A stretch of DNA of 5,875 bases, from positions 1 through 5,875 of the forward strand of contig JANXQE010000401.1 in assembly GCA_025356925.1 (NCBI GenBank), given 5' to 3'. Origin of the DNA: Limisphaerales bacterium (lineage in GTDB: Bacteria; Verrucomicrobiota; Verrucomicrobiia; Limisphaerales; UBA8199). Position numbers and translations under genes: made by a program. A model generated the notes under the pieces. That model was not told the origin of the DNA. It made no database searches and saw nothing but the letters and a program-made list of their open reading frames with translations. Below are positions 1-5,875 of this stretch, piece after piece; within the stretch, counting starts at the first letter, position 1; each line of letters begins with the position of its first letter.

Positions 1-219
1 GGTCCCGGTGCCGCTTTCCGGGCTGGCGAATAGCTCCGTTTGCTTCAGGGTGTCTGACATGTCGGATTTTCCGGACCTGGTCCCCCGACTCTGGGCGATC
101 CATTCGATTCGGACTTCCCCTTCCTTGCTCTTTTCTGGCCCCCCTTTGGCGCTCCCTTTGGTTGACCAGACATCGCTGCAGCGACGGGTAACACCCAGCG
201 TGTACTTCTTGTTGGACGA
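1..219. other. Left-edge region with no supported gene
   Basis: I see no convincing coding sequence here. The open frames on both strands give compositionally odd proteins rich in Pro, Ser, Gly and Arg, with no recognisable domain. The segment contains a pyrimidine-rich stretch (about 115-160) with a short direct repeat of CCCTTTGG (142-149 and 154-161). It also has an 8-bp palindrome GACATGTC (56-63) and a perfect 12-bp palindrome at 173-184. It most likely holds the upstream control region of the YceI-like gene and possibly the spacer after a gene lying off the left edge. Confidence 0.5.
162..190 (+). promoter_or_regulatory. Possible promoter with an operator-like 12-bp palindrome upstream of the YceI-like gene
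   Basis: TTGACC at 162-167 matches five of six bases of a sigma-70 -35 box. The perfect palindrome TCGCTGCAGCGA fills 173-184, where a spacer would be. The matching -10 region (about 185-190) is poor, so the promoter call is weak. The position about 30-60 bases before the possible start codons is right for a promoter/operator. A repressor site is an inference from the symmetry alone. Confidence 0.2.
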
Positions 220-249
220 GTGGCCAACCCGCGGATTACCGTGGCACCT

Positions 250-987
250 ATGAACTCGAAATCGCTCCTGGCAATTGTCGCGTTGTGGAGCAACCAGGAT
301 TGGGCGGATTGGATTCCGGCATACGCCGCCGAACCCGCCGCGCCCGTCCTCCGGGCCGTTCAAACAGTTCGATTCATCCCGGTGAAGGGAACGATCCGAA
401 TCGAGGGAACTTCCAACATTGACGATTGGCGAGTTGAGACCAAGTCGATCGGGGGCTTTATGGAAGTGAGTTCAACTTTTCCGAGCCACTTGGGTGCGAA
501 TTCTCCCGCAAGCCCGATCCCTGCCGTGGTGGAGGCTTGGATCAAGGTCCGCAGCCTCCGGAGCATCGAAAAGGACGGCAAGCCGTTCAGCAATAAAATG
601 GACGACATCATGTATGAGGCGCTCCGGGCCAAAGATAACCCCGAGATCATCTACCGGCTCAATCGCTTGAGTTTGCGGCCTGGCTCCAGGAGTAAGGATA
701 GCTCCGCCGAATTTGATGCGTGGGGGCAACTGGTGGTCGCGGGGGTGACGAACGAGGTCTCCATGCCGGTCAACGTGCTCTCCCTGGGCGGCAGCCGCCT
801 CAAGGTCTGGGGAACGGCGACCGTGAACATGACCGATTTCAGAGTTGAGCCGCCCTCCCCGAAAATCACCCTGGGGCTCATCAAGACTGGCGACGGAGTG
901 AAGCTCTCTTTTGAATGGCTGTTGGCTCGTCGCGCCGCAGAGCCGCAACCGAAACCCGGAAAGACAAGCCCTGCGGGTCCGGGATAG
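250..987 (+). CDS. YceI-like family protein, probably exported
   Basis: The protein has 245 residues from ATG 250. A YceI-like fold (lipocalin-like beta barrel that binds isoprenoid or other amphiphilic ligands in the periplasm) is supported by the order of family-typical segments. The first strand reads VRFIPVKGTIRIEGTSNIDDW (about 40-60), matching the family pattern of a Gly-Thr-Ser followed by D-W. KDGKPFSNKMDDIMYEALRA (109-127 or so) matches the 'expelled/minimal residue' helix. GQLVVAGVTNEVSMPVNV (159-176) matches the 'tGeLTi.GvTk.v..pv' strand pair. MTDFRVEPP (194-202) is followed by GDGVKLSFEW, the usual terminal strand. The N-terminus carries a basic residue, a short hydrophobic run (LLAIVALW) and AYA-AEP around 24-28. 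That resembles a signal peptide, but the core is short and followed by polar residues. GTG 220 and GTG 241 are in-frame alternatives (255 aa from 220), and no start has a clear Shine-Dalgarno. The tail after about 226 is Pro/Lys-rich and probably disordered. The exact ligand cannot be told. It points toward the pilin genes and ends 147 bases before the nearer one. Confidence 0.78.
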   Translation: MNSKSLLAIVALWSNQDWADWIPAYAAEPAAPVLRAVQTVRFIPVKGTIRIEGTSNIDDWRVETKSIGGFMEVSSTFPSHLGANSPASPIPAVVEAWIKVRSLRSIEKDGKPFSNKMDDIMYEALRAKDNPEIIYRLNRLSLRPGSRSKDSSAEFDAWGQLVVAGVTNEVSMPVNVLSLGGSRLKVWGTATVNMTDFRVEPPSPKITLGLIKTGDGVKLSFEWLLARRAAEPQPKPGKTSPAGPG

Positions 988-988
988 C

Positions 989-1041
989 GGCCTAGTGGCA
1001 CTCGGCCCCCCGGAGCGTAGTGCTAGGCGAGCTAGAGCTAC
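989..1041. repeat. Two adjacent stem-loops between convergent genes
   Basis: Just after the YceI-like stop codon, 989-997 pairs with 999-1007 (GGCCTAGTG against CACTCGGCC, one mismatch, tight loop). Next, 1017-1026 pairs with 1032-1041 (GTAGTGCTAG against CTAGAGCTAC, one G-U pair and one G-A mismatch, loop GCGAG). The placement between two convergent genes suits a transcription end on either strand. Neither strand shows a run of T after the stems, so a classical intrinsic terminator is not shown. The rest of the 988-1134 spacer shows nothing else. Confidence 0.4.
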
Positions 1042-1134
1042 TAATGGCCAGGAATCTGCGCTACACGCGAGTCAGGTGGCCACGGTGCTGATCAGGTTGA
1101 TGGTAGCTGTCTTCCCGAAGGGCAGGCCCACACC

Positions 1135-2037
1135 TTAAAAGGTGTTCGGGGTGTTTCTTCCACCATGGAAGTTCATCCAGCGAATATCGATATCGCCCGC
1201 TCGCGGCGCGAGGAGTGCCGGCATGTCCCCGCCATTCGTAAATTTGACGGCCAAAGCTCGGGATGTGGCCATAGATCCCTTCCATTTGTGGATTTCCGCA
1301 TGTCCGTCCGCGAAGGAAAACCCGCACGCGCCATTGTGATACGTGGCCGGCATATCAACCCACGACCAGGCATGCGGATTGAACAGTCCGGCGTCGTTGA
1401 TGCTGTCGGGATGCTCATCAACATACACCCACGTCCCATCGGGCCCGGGATACGTGAATTGGGAAAACTTTTTGATGTGCCGATAGGCGGTGTCCCACGG
1501 AGCGCCAGGAGCGTCTGCATTCCCTTCGCCAACACCGATATTGCCCGAAAGACTGCGAACGCGTTTTGCCCAGCCTCGACCGCGCTGGACCGATGCCAGG
1601 TACGTGTCCGCCGGACATTTGAAAATATTTGAGTTCCTGGCGATGTACTGCGCCAGTCTCGTGTATTTTTCGCTGATGATAAAGTCGAGGTTCGTATTAT
1701 CCGTGCTGGTCGTCCAATCCTCCCACCCCTCACACCAGCCTGGGCCGATGGTTGGGTCGAAAGCGCCGCCTTGCGCATCTGCACCATGGAATGATGGGAC
1801 CAGTTTGTCCTGAGCGTCGTGCGCGTACATCGACCAGGCAATCATGAGTTGGCGTGTATTGTTCATGCAATAGACCCCCTGGGTCTTTTGCTTGGCCTTG
1901 CCCAAAGCGGGCAGGATCATCGCCGCCAGGATGGCGATGATGGCAATAACCACCAGAAGTTCAATCAGCGTGAATCCATCTGGATTCCGGCAAAACTGGG
2001 GTGGAGCTTTGTCCGATGCGGAGTTGAATCGTTTCAT
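1135..2037 (-). CDS. Prepilin-type protein with N-terminal cleavage/methylation motif and H-X9-DG domain (paralog 1)
   Basis: This 300-residue protein starts with a short basic leader and a class-III prepilin motif. Cleavage is expected between Gly21 and Phe22, with the conserved Glu at mature position +5 (residue 26). A hydrophobic helix follows (about 27-45), which would anchor it in the inner membrane and in a pilus-like or type II secretion pseudopilus fibre. Near the C-terminus His234 and Asp244-Gly245 are separated by exactly nine residues, the H-X9-DG motif (TIGR04294-type). FKCPAD in the middle and VYCMNN after the helix hold two Cys that could pair. Aromatic and Asn/Asp-rich stretches fill the globular part. 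The start at ATG 2037 gives a leader almost identical in length to its paralog (MKRxNSxSxK, Gly at 21). The stop codon TAA lies inside a small inverted repeat at 1131-1144. The substrate or surface role of this PVC-type family is not known. A pseudopilin in secretion or adhesion is the family-based guess. Confidence 0.9.
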   Translation of the reverse strand: MKRFNSASDKAPPQFCRNPDGFTLIELLVVIAIIAILAAMILPALGKAKQKTQGVYCMNNTRQLMIAWSMYAHDAQDKLVPSFHGADAQGGAFDPTIGPGWCEGWEDWTTSTDNTNLDFIISEKYTRLAQYIARNSNIFKCPADTYLASVQRGRGWAKRVRSLSGNIGVGEGNADAPGAPWDTAYRHIKKFSQFTYPGPDGTWVYVDEHPDSINDAGLFNPHAWSWVDMPATYHNGACGFSFADGHAEIHKWKGSMATSRALAVKFTNGGDMPALLAPRAGDIDIRWMNFHGGRNTPNTF

Positions 2038-2102
2038 ATCTTCGTTCGTGACCTGCCATCCAACGGACTGGGTGTTGAAACGGATTGGCGTTGCGGGACC
2101 AG

Positions 2103-2131
2103 TTCCTAGCAGGATTGACGGGTGTTGTCAA
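2103..2131 (-). promoter_or_regulatory. Sigma-70-like promoter for pilin paralog 1
   Basis: On the minus strand a perfect TTGACA -35 box (2126-2131 on the + strand numbering) is followed after 17 bases by TAGGAA (2103-2108), which matches three of six -10 bases. Transcription would start near 2096, giving a leader of about 60 bases before ATG 2037. The perfect -35 and ideal spacing support it; the weak -10 lowers confidence. Confidence 0.4.
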
Positions 2132-2310
2132 GTTCCGCTAACTCCGATTGTATATTGTGCTTATGTACATCAATCCGTTTGCCTCGAGCCACGCACGAGT
2201 CCTGGCCCAATCGGCGCACTGCCTCGAAAAGTAGCGGATTGGAAGACATGATGGGACAAATGAGTGGATAGCGTCCCTCCTCAACCTCCGCCCAGCCGAC
2301 GGAGCGCCAT

Positions 2311-2345
2311 AAAGCAATTGAGCGCAGAGAGTGACTCTGCGCTCA
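2311..2345 (-). terminator. Rho-independent-like terminator after pilin paralog 2
   Basis: A perfect 11-bp stem is formed by TGAGCGCAGAG (2319-2329) and CTCTGCGCTCA (2335-2345) with a 5-base loop. Read on the minus strand, the stem is followed by ATTGCTTTAT, a moderate T-rich tail, while the + strand has no T tract. It sits about 67 bases past the stop codon of the 2412-3290 gene, in the right orientation to end its transcript before the next pilin promoter. Confidence 0.6.
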
Positions 2346-2360
2346 GAACTCGATCGGCTC

Positions 2361-2389
2361 AGCTATCGGGTTTGCCACGCCGATAAGCT
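2361..2389 (-). repeat. Bulged stem-loop 22 bases after pilin paralog 2 stop
   Basis: AGCTATCGG (2361-2369) pairs with CCGATAAGCT (2380-2389), with one extra A bulged and a 10-base loop. It has no T tract and lies between the stop codon and the stronger terminator stem at 2319-2345. It may protect the 3' end of the mRNA or be chance. Confidence 0.3.
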
Positions 2390-2411
2390 CGCGCCAGTTG
2401 CGATGATGATC

Positions 2412-3290
2412 TTAAGGATAGGCGGCCACGCCGGCGGCGTGTTGTGCCATCCAGAGGATGTCCAGGTCGTTTGCGAGGTTCTGGTTCAGCGGGAGTAACT
2501 GACCAGGCTTCAAAGCCGGCATAGTGCGCGGATCCTTGAATCGATGGATCTCCGAGTGGCCGTCAGCGAATGAGTATCCAGCGGCGTTGCCGTGATAGCT
2601 GGCCGGGTAATCAACGATCTGCCACTTGGTATCCGGGTCGGAAGCATACCACCCGTCATTGATGCTATCCTCGCGCTCGTCCAGGAAGACGAACATATCC
2701 ACGGGTGACTTGATCTGCGCATACCTTCTGCATTGAGTATATCTGCTCGAGGCACCCCAGAGACCAGTAGGCCGGTTAGACCCAGGCGTCCCCACATAAT
2801 TGTTCATCGAGAGGCTGCGAACCCGATTCAGGGATTGACCCCCGATCCTGACCACCGACTTGTCGGCCGGGCATTTGAACGCCGCCGGGTTTTTTACGTA
2901 CGGACCAAGGTAGGCGCCGTACGGGTACCTGTCATGATTGATGAGCATCGCCACATTCGTGTTATCCGTGCTCGTAGTAAAATCCATCCAGCCGGCTACC
3001 CAGGAGTCGACCCCCAGATCCTGTCCTGCCCGACCGCCGTCCGCATTCGCCACAAGCTTGTCGTTGTTGTCCCCCGCGTACATGGTCCAAGCGAGCGCCA
3101 TTTGTTTGGTGTTGTTCAAGCAGTAAACGCCCTGTGTCTTTTGTTTTGCTCGGGAGAGCGCAGGCAGGATCATCGCGGCCAAAATGGCGATGATGGCAAT
3201 GACGACCAGGAGTTCGATGAGAGTAAAGCCGCGGGCCCTCTGCCACGAGAGCCGGGCGGGCTTTTCCGATACTGAGTTGAGTCTTTTCAT
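2412..3290 (-). CDS. Prepilin-type protein with N-terminal cleavage/methylation motif and H-X9-DG domain (paralog 2)
   Basis: This 292-residue protein is a clear paralog of the 1135-2037 product. The leader ([10 protein letters not shown], Gly21) is followed by the prepilin motif with cleavage expected at Gly21-Phe22 and Glu at residue 26, then an almost identical hydrophobic helix. The region after it (KAK/[15 protein letters not shown]) is nearly the same in both proteins. FKCPAD is present again. The H-X9-DG motif is His233 and Asp243-Gly244, followed by HSEIHRFKD where paralog 1 has HAEIHKWKG. Both end with a conserved D-x-D-I-x-W-M-x-x-H patch. The centres are diverged, mainly in loops, so this is an old duplication, not a recent copy. 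ATG 3290 is preceded by GGAAA about 8-12 bases upstream, a weak ribosome site. It is likely membrane-anchored and assembled by a type IV/type II-like machinery encoded elsewhere; its specific function is not known. Confidence 0.9.
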   Translation of the reverse strand: MKRLNSVSEKPARLSWQRARGFTLIELLVVIAIIAILAAMILPALSRAKQKTQGVYCLNNTKQMALAWTMYAGDNNDKLVANADGGRAGQDLGVDSWVAGWMDFTTSTDNTNVAMLINHDRYPYGAYLGPYVKNPAAFKCPADKSVVRIGGQSLNRVRSLSMNNYVGTPGSNRPTGLWGASSRYTQCRRYAQIKSPVDMFVFLDEREDSINDGWYASDPDTKWQIVDYPASYHGNAAGYSFADGHSEIHRFKDPRTMPALKPGQLLPLNQNLANDLDILWMAQHAAGVAAYP

Positions 3291-3335
3291 ATACGTTTTC
3301 CAGACAGGCCGCCCCGGGAATGGGCATCCGCTACA

Positions 3336-3365
3336 TTAATATCATTGTTCCTTGGATCTTGTCAA
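3336..3365 (-). promoter_or_regulatory. Sigma-70-like promoter for pilin paralog 2
   Basis: On the minus strand TTGACA (3360-3365) is a perfect -35 box, followed after 18 bases by TATTAA (3336-3341), matching four of six -10 bases. Transcription would begin near 3329, about 40 bases before ATG 3290. It resembles the promoter of paralog 1 in having the same consensus -35. Confidence 0.5.
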
Positions 3366-3788
3366 TAAGGCGCATGCATTCATCCTGTAACATTATTAAT
3401 ACAAGTAGAGAGCATAATATAGCGAATGTCCGCGGCCAAACCGCTCACCCTTATCAACGCGTCGTCCCGTAATGTGCAAGACATTCTTGTCGGGCGCTTC
3501 CGACGACTTTCAGGTCACCCAAAATCTTCCCTGAGACTGGAAGAGCTGACGCAATCGAATCGTCCCAAGTCCTTCAACGACTGCCAAATGTACAGGTTCC
3601 GCTCGTCCCCGCAGAGCCCTTCCTCTGCCGCTGGCGGGACTCGGGACAAGGAGCTAGTCCGGGGGGCTTGGCGTTTGGCCGTCACGGCTCCGGTTCTTGT
3701 GAAGGCTGGATTGTTTCGGGCATTTGACCTAGCCTTTCTCGGGCTGAAACATCATGAGCAGACCTGCGTTGCGGAGCCGCAACCTAAG
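3366..3788 (+). other. AT-rich divergent region and long open leader upstream of the arsS-like gene
   Basis: Bases 3385-3421 form an AT-rich island (CATTATTAATACAAG, then GCATAATAT) that is the natural place for a + strand promoter, with CATAAT (3413-3418) as a possible -10; I find no good -35. From ATG 3426 the frame stays open into the radical SAM gene. The 121 residues this would add match nothing I recognise and are Ser/Arg-rich. ArsS-family proteins normally begin close to the Met at 3789. I therefore treat 3426-3788 as probable untranslated leader, while noting that a genuine N-terminal extension is not excluded. Confidence 0.45.
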
Positions 3789-4733
3789 ATGAACCGATTC
3801 GAGCAAAGACTTTCTGCGGACAGGTTGAAGTTACGGCGCGCCTCGTTGCAGACGCTGCAAATCAACGTGGGCCGTCGGTGCAACCAAGCCTGCCGGCACT
3901 GTCATGTTGATGCCGGCCCTTGGCGCACGGAAACGGTGAGCCGCCCGGTGGCGGAGCGCATTGGCCAGTGGATCGCCGAGCATCGTCCACCGGTGGTGGA
4001 TATTACCGGCGGCGCCCCTGAGCTGAGCGAGTCGTTTCGGTTTTTCGTGGAATGCGCCCGGGCAGGGGGCTTGCGGGTTCTGGATCGCTGCAACCTGACG
4101 ATCATCGAAGAACCGGGCTACGGAGATCTACCGGAGTACCTGGCGGCGCAGGCGGTCGAGGTCGTCGCTTCTTTGCCTTGTTATACGGCGGCAAACGTCG
4201 CCAAACAACGAGGAAACGGAGTGTTTGAGAAGAGCATCGCGGCCCTTCGAAAGCTCAATGCAGTTGGTTACGGCACTCAGTTGCCTCTCCACCTGGTTTA
4301 CAACCCGGTCGGGCCAAGGCTGCCCGGGCCGCAGGCTCAGTTGGAAGCCGATTACAAGGCCGAGTTGGGCCGACACTTTGGGATTGTTTTCAATCGCCTC
4401 TACACGATTACCAACCAGCCGATTGCCCGATTCGCGCAAGATCTTCGAGGTATGGGCAAGTGGGACGAATACGTGGAGCTGCTGACCAGCAGCTTTAACC
4501 CATCGACGATTGACGGACTAATGTGCCGGACGACGCTGAGTGTCGGCTGGTCAGGAGAAGTGTACGACTGCGATTTCAATCAGATGCTCGGGATGCAATT
4601 GCGAAACGGCAAGCCGTTATTTCTCTGGGATGTCACGCCGGAGGTTTTGGAAAATCAGGCGGTTCGGACTGGGGAACATTGCTTTGCATGCACGGCAGGG
4701 TGCGGCAGCAGTTGCACCGGCTCCTTGGCATGA
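3789..4733 (+). CDS. arsS: Arsenosugar biosynthesis radical SAM protein ArsS (DUF3641 C-terminal domain)
   Basis: The product has 314 residues from ATG 3789. The radical SAM iron-sulfur motif is C31-x3-C35-x2-C38 in LQINVGRRCNQACRHCHVDAGP order. DITGGAPEL (71-79) supplies the GGxPE-type SAM-binding segment. DRCNLTI (99-105), SLPCY (128-132), QRGNGVF (140-146), LVYNPVGPRLP (169-179) and DYKAEL are all hallmark blocks of the TIGR04167 family. The C-terminal DUF3641 part holds FNPSTIDGLMCR (236-247), YDCDFNQML (259-267) and a Cys-rich end, C298-x2-C301-x3-C305-x3-C309. In characterised homologs ArsS makes 5'-deoxy-5'-dimethylarsinoyl-adenosine from SAM and dimethylarsenite supplied by ArsM, in the cytosol; function here is inferred by family. 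Some relatives are selenoproteins, but this one has only Cys in the tail and no in-frame UGA before its TGA stop. The upstream in-frame ATG 3426 would give 435 residues, which is longer than the family norm. The next gene, a fused transferase, starts 64 bases downstream and probably shares the transcript. Confidence 0.9.
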   Translation: MNRFEQRLSADRLKLRRASLQTLQINVGRRCNQACRHCHVDAGPWRTETVSRPVAERIGQWIAEHRPPVVDITGGAPELSESFRFFVECARAGGLRVLDRCNLTIIEEPGYGDLPEYLAAQAVEVVASLPCYTAANVAKQRGNGVFEKSIAALRKLNAVGYGTQLPLHLVYNPVGPRLPGPQAQLEADYKAELGRHFGIVFNRLYTITNQPIARFAQDLRGMGKWDEYVELLTSSFNPSTIDGLMCRTTLSVGWSGEVYDCDFNQMLGMQLRNGKPLFLWDVTPEVLENQAVRTGEHCFACTAGCGSSCTGSLA

Positions 4734-4797
4734 ATCCCCGCGAGACCAGTTCCACCAGTCCGTTTTAAGATGCCCGGCGCGCGGACATCCTTGTCCA

Positions 4798-5875
4798 ATG
4801 TCAATGGGTGAGCGGCTCATTCTCTTCACGCGCTATCCTGTCCCTGGCCAGGCGAAGACCCGCCTGATTCCCACGCTCGGACCCGACGGCGCCGCAGCTC
4901 TCCATCGCCGGCTCACTTTGCGCGCTCTGCGCTCGGCGGAAGCACTGCAAGCTATGCGCGGCGTCGAGGTCGAAATCCAATTCGTGGGGGCCAATGAAAC
5001 GACCATGCGGCATTGGCTCGGCGATCGCTTTACATTTTGTCCGCAAATCCAGGGAGACCTTGGCCAGCGGATGGCCGGGGCTTTTGAAAGGAGCTTTCGC
5101 GCCGGAGCGCCCGCCACGATCCTGATCGGGGCGGATTGCCCCGAGCTGACCCCAGCCCTGCTAGTCGAGGCGTTTGAGAGGCTTCGACAGGACCCGGTTG
5201 TGCTGGGCCCGGCCCGAGACGGAGGCTACTATCTAATCGGGCTGCGTCGGCCGATTCCATCGCTCTTCCATGGGGTAGTCTGGGGAATGAGCACGGTACT
5301 CGACGACTCGCTGCAGATCCTCAAACGGGCCGGGTTCACAACCGGGCTTTTGAAGCCGTTGGATGATATCGATCGGCGGGAGGATCTGTTGGTTTGGCGT
5401 CGAATCGTGGAGACCGAAGAAGCCGACTTACGCAAGGTCTCGGTCGTTATTCCGGCGGTGAACGAAGCGCAACACATCGCTTCGACGGTGGCTTCAGTCG
5501 TCCAGGGCAATCCTTGGGAAATCACGGTGGTGGATGGCGGCAGCCGCGACGAGACAGCACAGCGCGCGCGCGAAACCGGAGCCGCCGTCGTGGCTTCCCA
5601 TCCCGGTCGAGCGCGCCAAATGAACGCCGGTGCGTCCAAGTCTGATGGGAACGTGCTTTTGTTCCTCCACGCCGATACCGTGCTCGGCCATGACTATGCA
5701 TCGGCAGCTCCTCGCCTCAGCGACGGCACGATGGCTGCCGGGGCATTCCGGTTCGCCATCGCCGACCGTTTCCCAGGTAGCAAGTTTATTGAATGGACGA
5801 CCAACCTGCGCTCGCGTTGGTTGCAACTGCCTTATGGCGACCAGGGACTGTTTTTGCGGCGCTCGTTGTTCGAGG
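4798..5875 (+). CDS. Fused arsenosugar-associated transferase: TIGR04282-like (DUF2064) plus TIGR04283-like GT2 domain, 3' end cut by the window
   Basis: The frame is open from ATG 4798 to the window edge (359 complete codons, no stop). ATG 4804 is an equally possible start two codons later. Domain 1 (about 5-200) has the marks of the DUF2064/TIGR04282 'transferase 1, rSAM/selenodomain-associated' family: FTRYPVPGQAKTRL (10-23), IGADCPEL (110-117), LGPARDGGYYLIGL (136-149), WGMS (162-165) and LDDID (188-192). This is a nucleotidyltransferase/GT-A-like fold. After a short linker, domain 2 begins at Lys213 with VSVVIPAVNEA. It continues with VVDGGSRDET (244-253), GRARQMNAGA (270-279), FLHADT (289-294, the metal/nucleotide-binding Asp region), GAF (315-317) and PYGDQGLFLRR (345-355), all typical of TIGR04283 'transferase 2' glycosyltransferases. 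These two families are usually separate neighbouring genes next to arsS; here they are one chain. Roughly 70 more residues of domain 2 are expected beyond the edge. The reaction is unproven; a role in arsenosugar assembly is inferred from the neighbour and the families. Confidence 0.9.
   Translation, partial: MSMGERLILFTRYPVPGQAKTRLIPTLGPDGAAALHRRLTLRALRSAEALQAMRGVEVEIQFVGANETTMRHWLGDRFTFCPQIQGDLGQRMAGAFERSFRAGAPATILIGADCPELTPALLVEAFERLRQDPVVLGPARDGGYYLIGLRRPIPSLFHGVVWGMSTVLDDSLQILKRAGFTTGLLKPLDDIDRREDLLVWRRIVETEEADLRKVSVVIPAVNEAQHIASTVASVVQGNPWEITVVDGGSRDETAQRARETGAAVVASHPGRARQMNAGASKSDGNVLLFLHADTVLGHDYASAAPRLSDGTMAAGAFRFAIADRFPGSKFIEWTTNLRSRWLQLPYGDQGLFLRRSLFE

Larger units (their letters stand above)
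2038..2411. other. Intergenic region between the two pilin genes
   Basis: This 374-base spacer has no convincing gene; the + strand open frame through it has no recognisable protein features. From right to left it holds a bulged stem-loop just after the upstream pilin stop codon, a strong terminator-like stem-loop, an AT-richer patch with ATGTACAT (2163-2170), and the promoter for the downstream pilin. The layout means that the two pilins are probably separate transcription units. Confidence 0.6.

Noticed and set aside
472..948. Long minus-strand open frame opposite the YceI-like gene
   Set aside because: The translation is compositionally odd with no recognisable domain, while the opposite strand has clear YceI-like motifs. 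It is a GC-rich antisense shadow.
1165..1632. Plus-strand frames across the pilin genes (also 2733-3275)
   Set aside because: They lie opposite two well-supported prepilin-like genes and encode His/Arg/Pro-rich sequences typical of shadow frames.
938..3795. Short near-identical stretch GAGCCGCAACC at about 940 and 3774, giving EPQPK in two frames
   Set aside because: Only about a dozen bases match and the flanks differ, so it is probably chance in GC-rich DNA.
4731..4806. Possible selenocysteine readthrough at the TGA ending the arsS-like gene
   Set aside because: The family's Cys/Sec tail is already complete before the TGA. The 20-odd codons after it are Pro/Arg-rich with no family match, and I see no clear SECIS-like stem-loop just downstream.
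4833..5117. Minus-strand frames opposite the fused transferase (also 5229-5639 and 5494-5826)
   Set aside because: The + strand carries continuous family motifs through this whole stretch; the antisense frames have none.
5380..5440. Possible boundary of two separate genes between the transferase domains
   Set aside because: Codon-by-codon reading from 4798 to the window end gives no stop or frameshift, and the linker between domains is only about a dozen residues. A single fused protein is the simpler reading.
1..5875. CRISPR, tRNA, rRNA or insertion-sequence content
   Set aside because: No regularly spaced repeats, cloverleaf with a CCA-type end, rRNA signature, transposase or terminal inverted repeats were seen.

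Overview
The window looks like a fragment of a Verrucomicrobiota-type chromosome, perhaps the Pedosphaera/Limisphaera side, although a related planctomycete or lentisphaerote cannot be excluded. The main reason is the tandem pair of prepilin-like proteins that combine a [26 protein letters not shown]-terminus (given here only as the family hallmark) with a C-terminal H-X9-DG motif. This architecture is strongly expanded in the PVC superphylum. The DNA is fairly GC-rich, with short AT-rich islands only in the intergenic promoter regions. Shine-Dalgarno sequences are weak or absent, so several start codons are uncertain. No rRNA, tRNA, CRISPR array, transposase or insertion sequence was seen.

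Layout. Bases 1-219 hold no convincing gene, only a possible promoter/operator. A YceI-like lipid-binding-fold protein follows on the + strand (250-987). It converges on two tandem minus-strand pseudopilin genes, 1135-2037 and 2412-3290. Each pilin gene has its own TTGACA-type promoter, and a clear 11-bp stem terminator lies between them. A divergent, AT-rich intergenic region of about 500 bp then leads to two + strand genes. These are a radical SAM protein of the ArsS family (best start 3789, end 4733) and, 64 bp later, an open reading frame that runs off the right edge (4798-5875). That last ORF encodes two fused transferase domains: a TIGR04282-like (DUF2064) domain followed by a TIGR04283-like GT2 domain.

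How the genes work together. The right half is the most coherent part: an arsenosugar biosynthesis module. In known systems ArsM methylates arsenite to dimethylarsenite. ArsS then uses SAM radical chemistry to join the dimethylarsenic group to a 5'-deoxyadenosyl group. The two 'rSAM/selenodomain-associated' transferases are conserved neighbours thought to act on the sugar later. Here the two transferases are one polypeptide, and arsM is not in the window. The pilin pair and the YceI protein have no evident functional link to this module. Nothing in the window is clearly an undescribed system; the fused transferase, the Cys-rich ArsS tail and the long ArsS leader are the points most worth checking.
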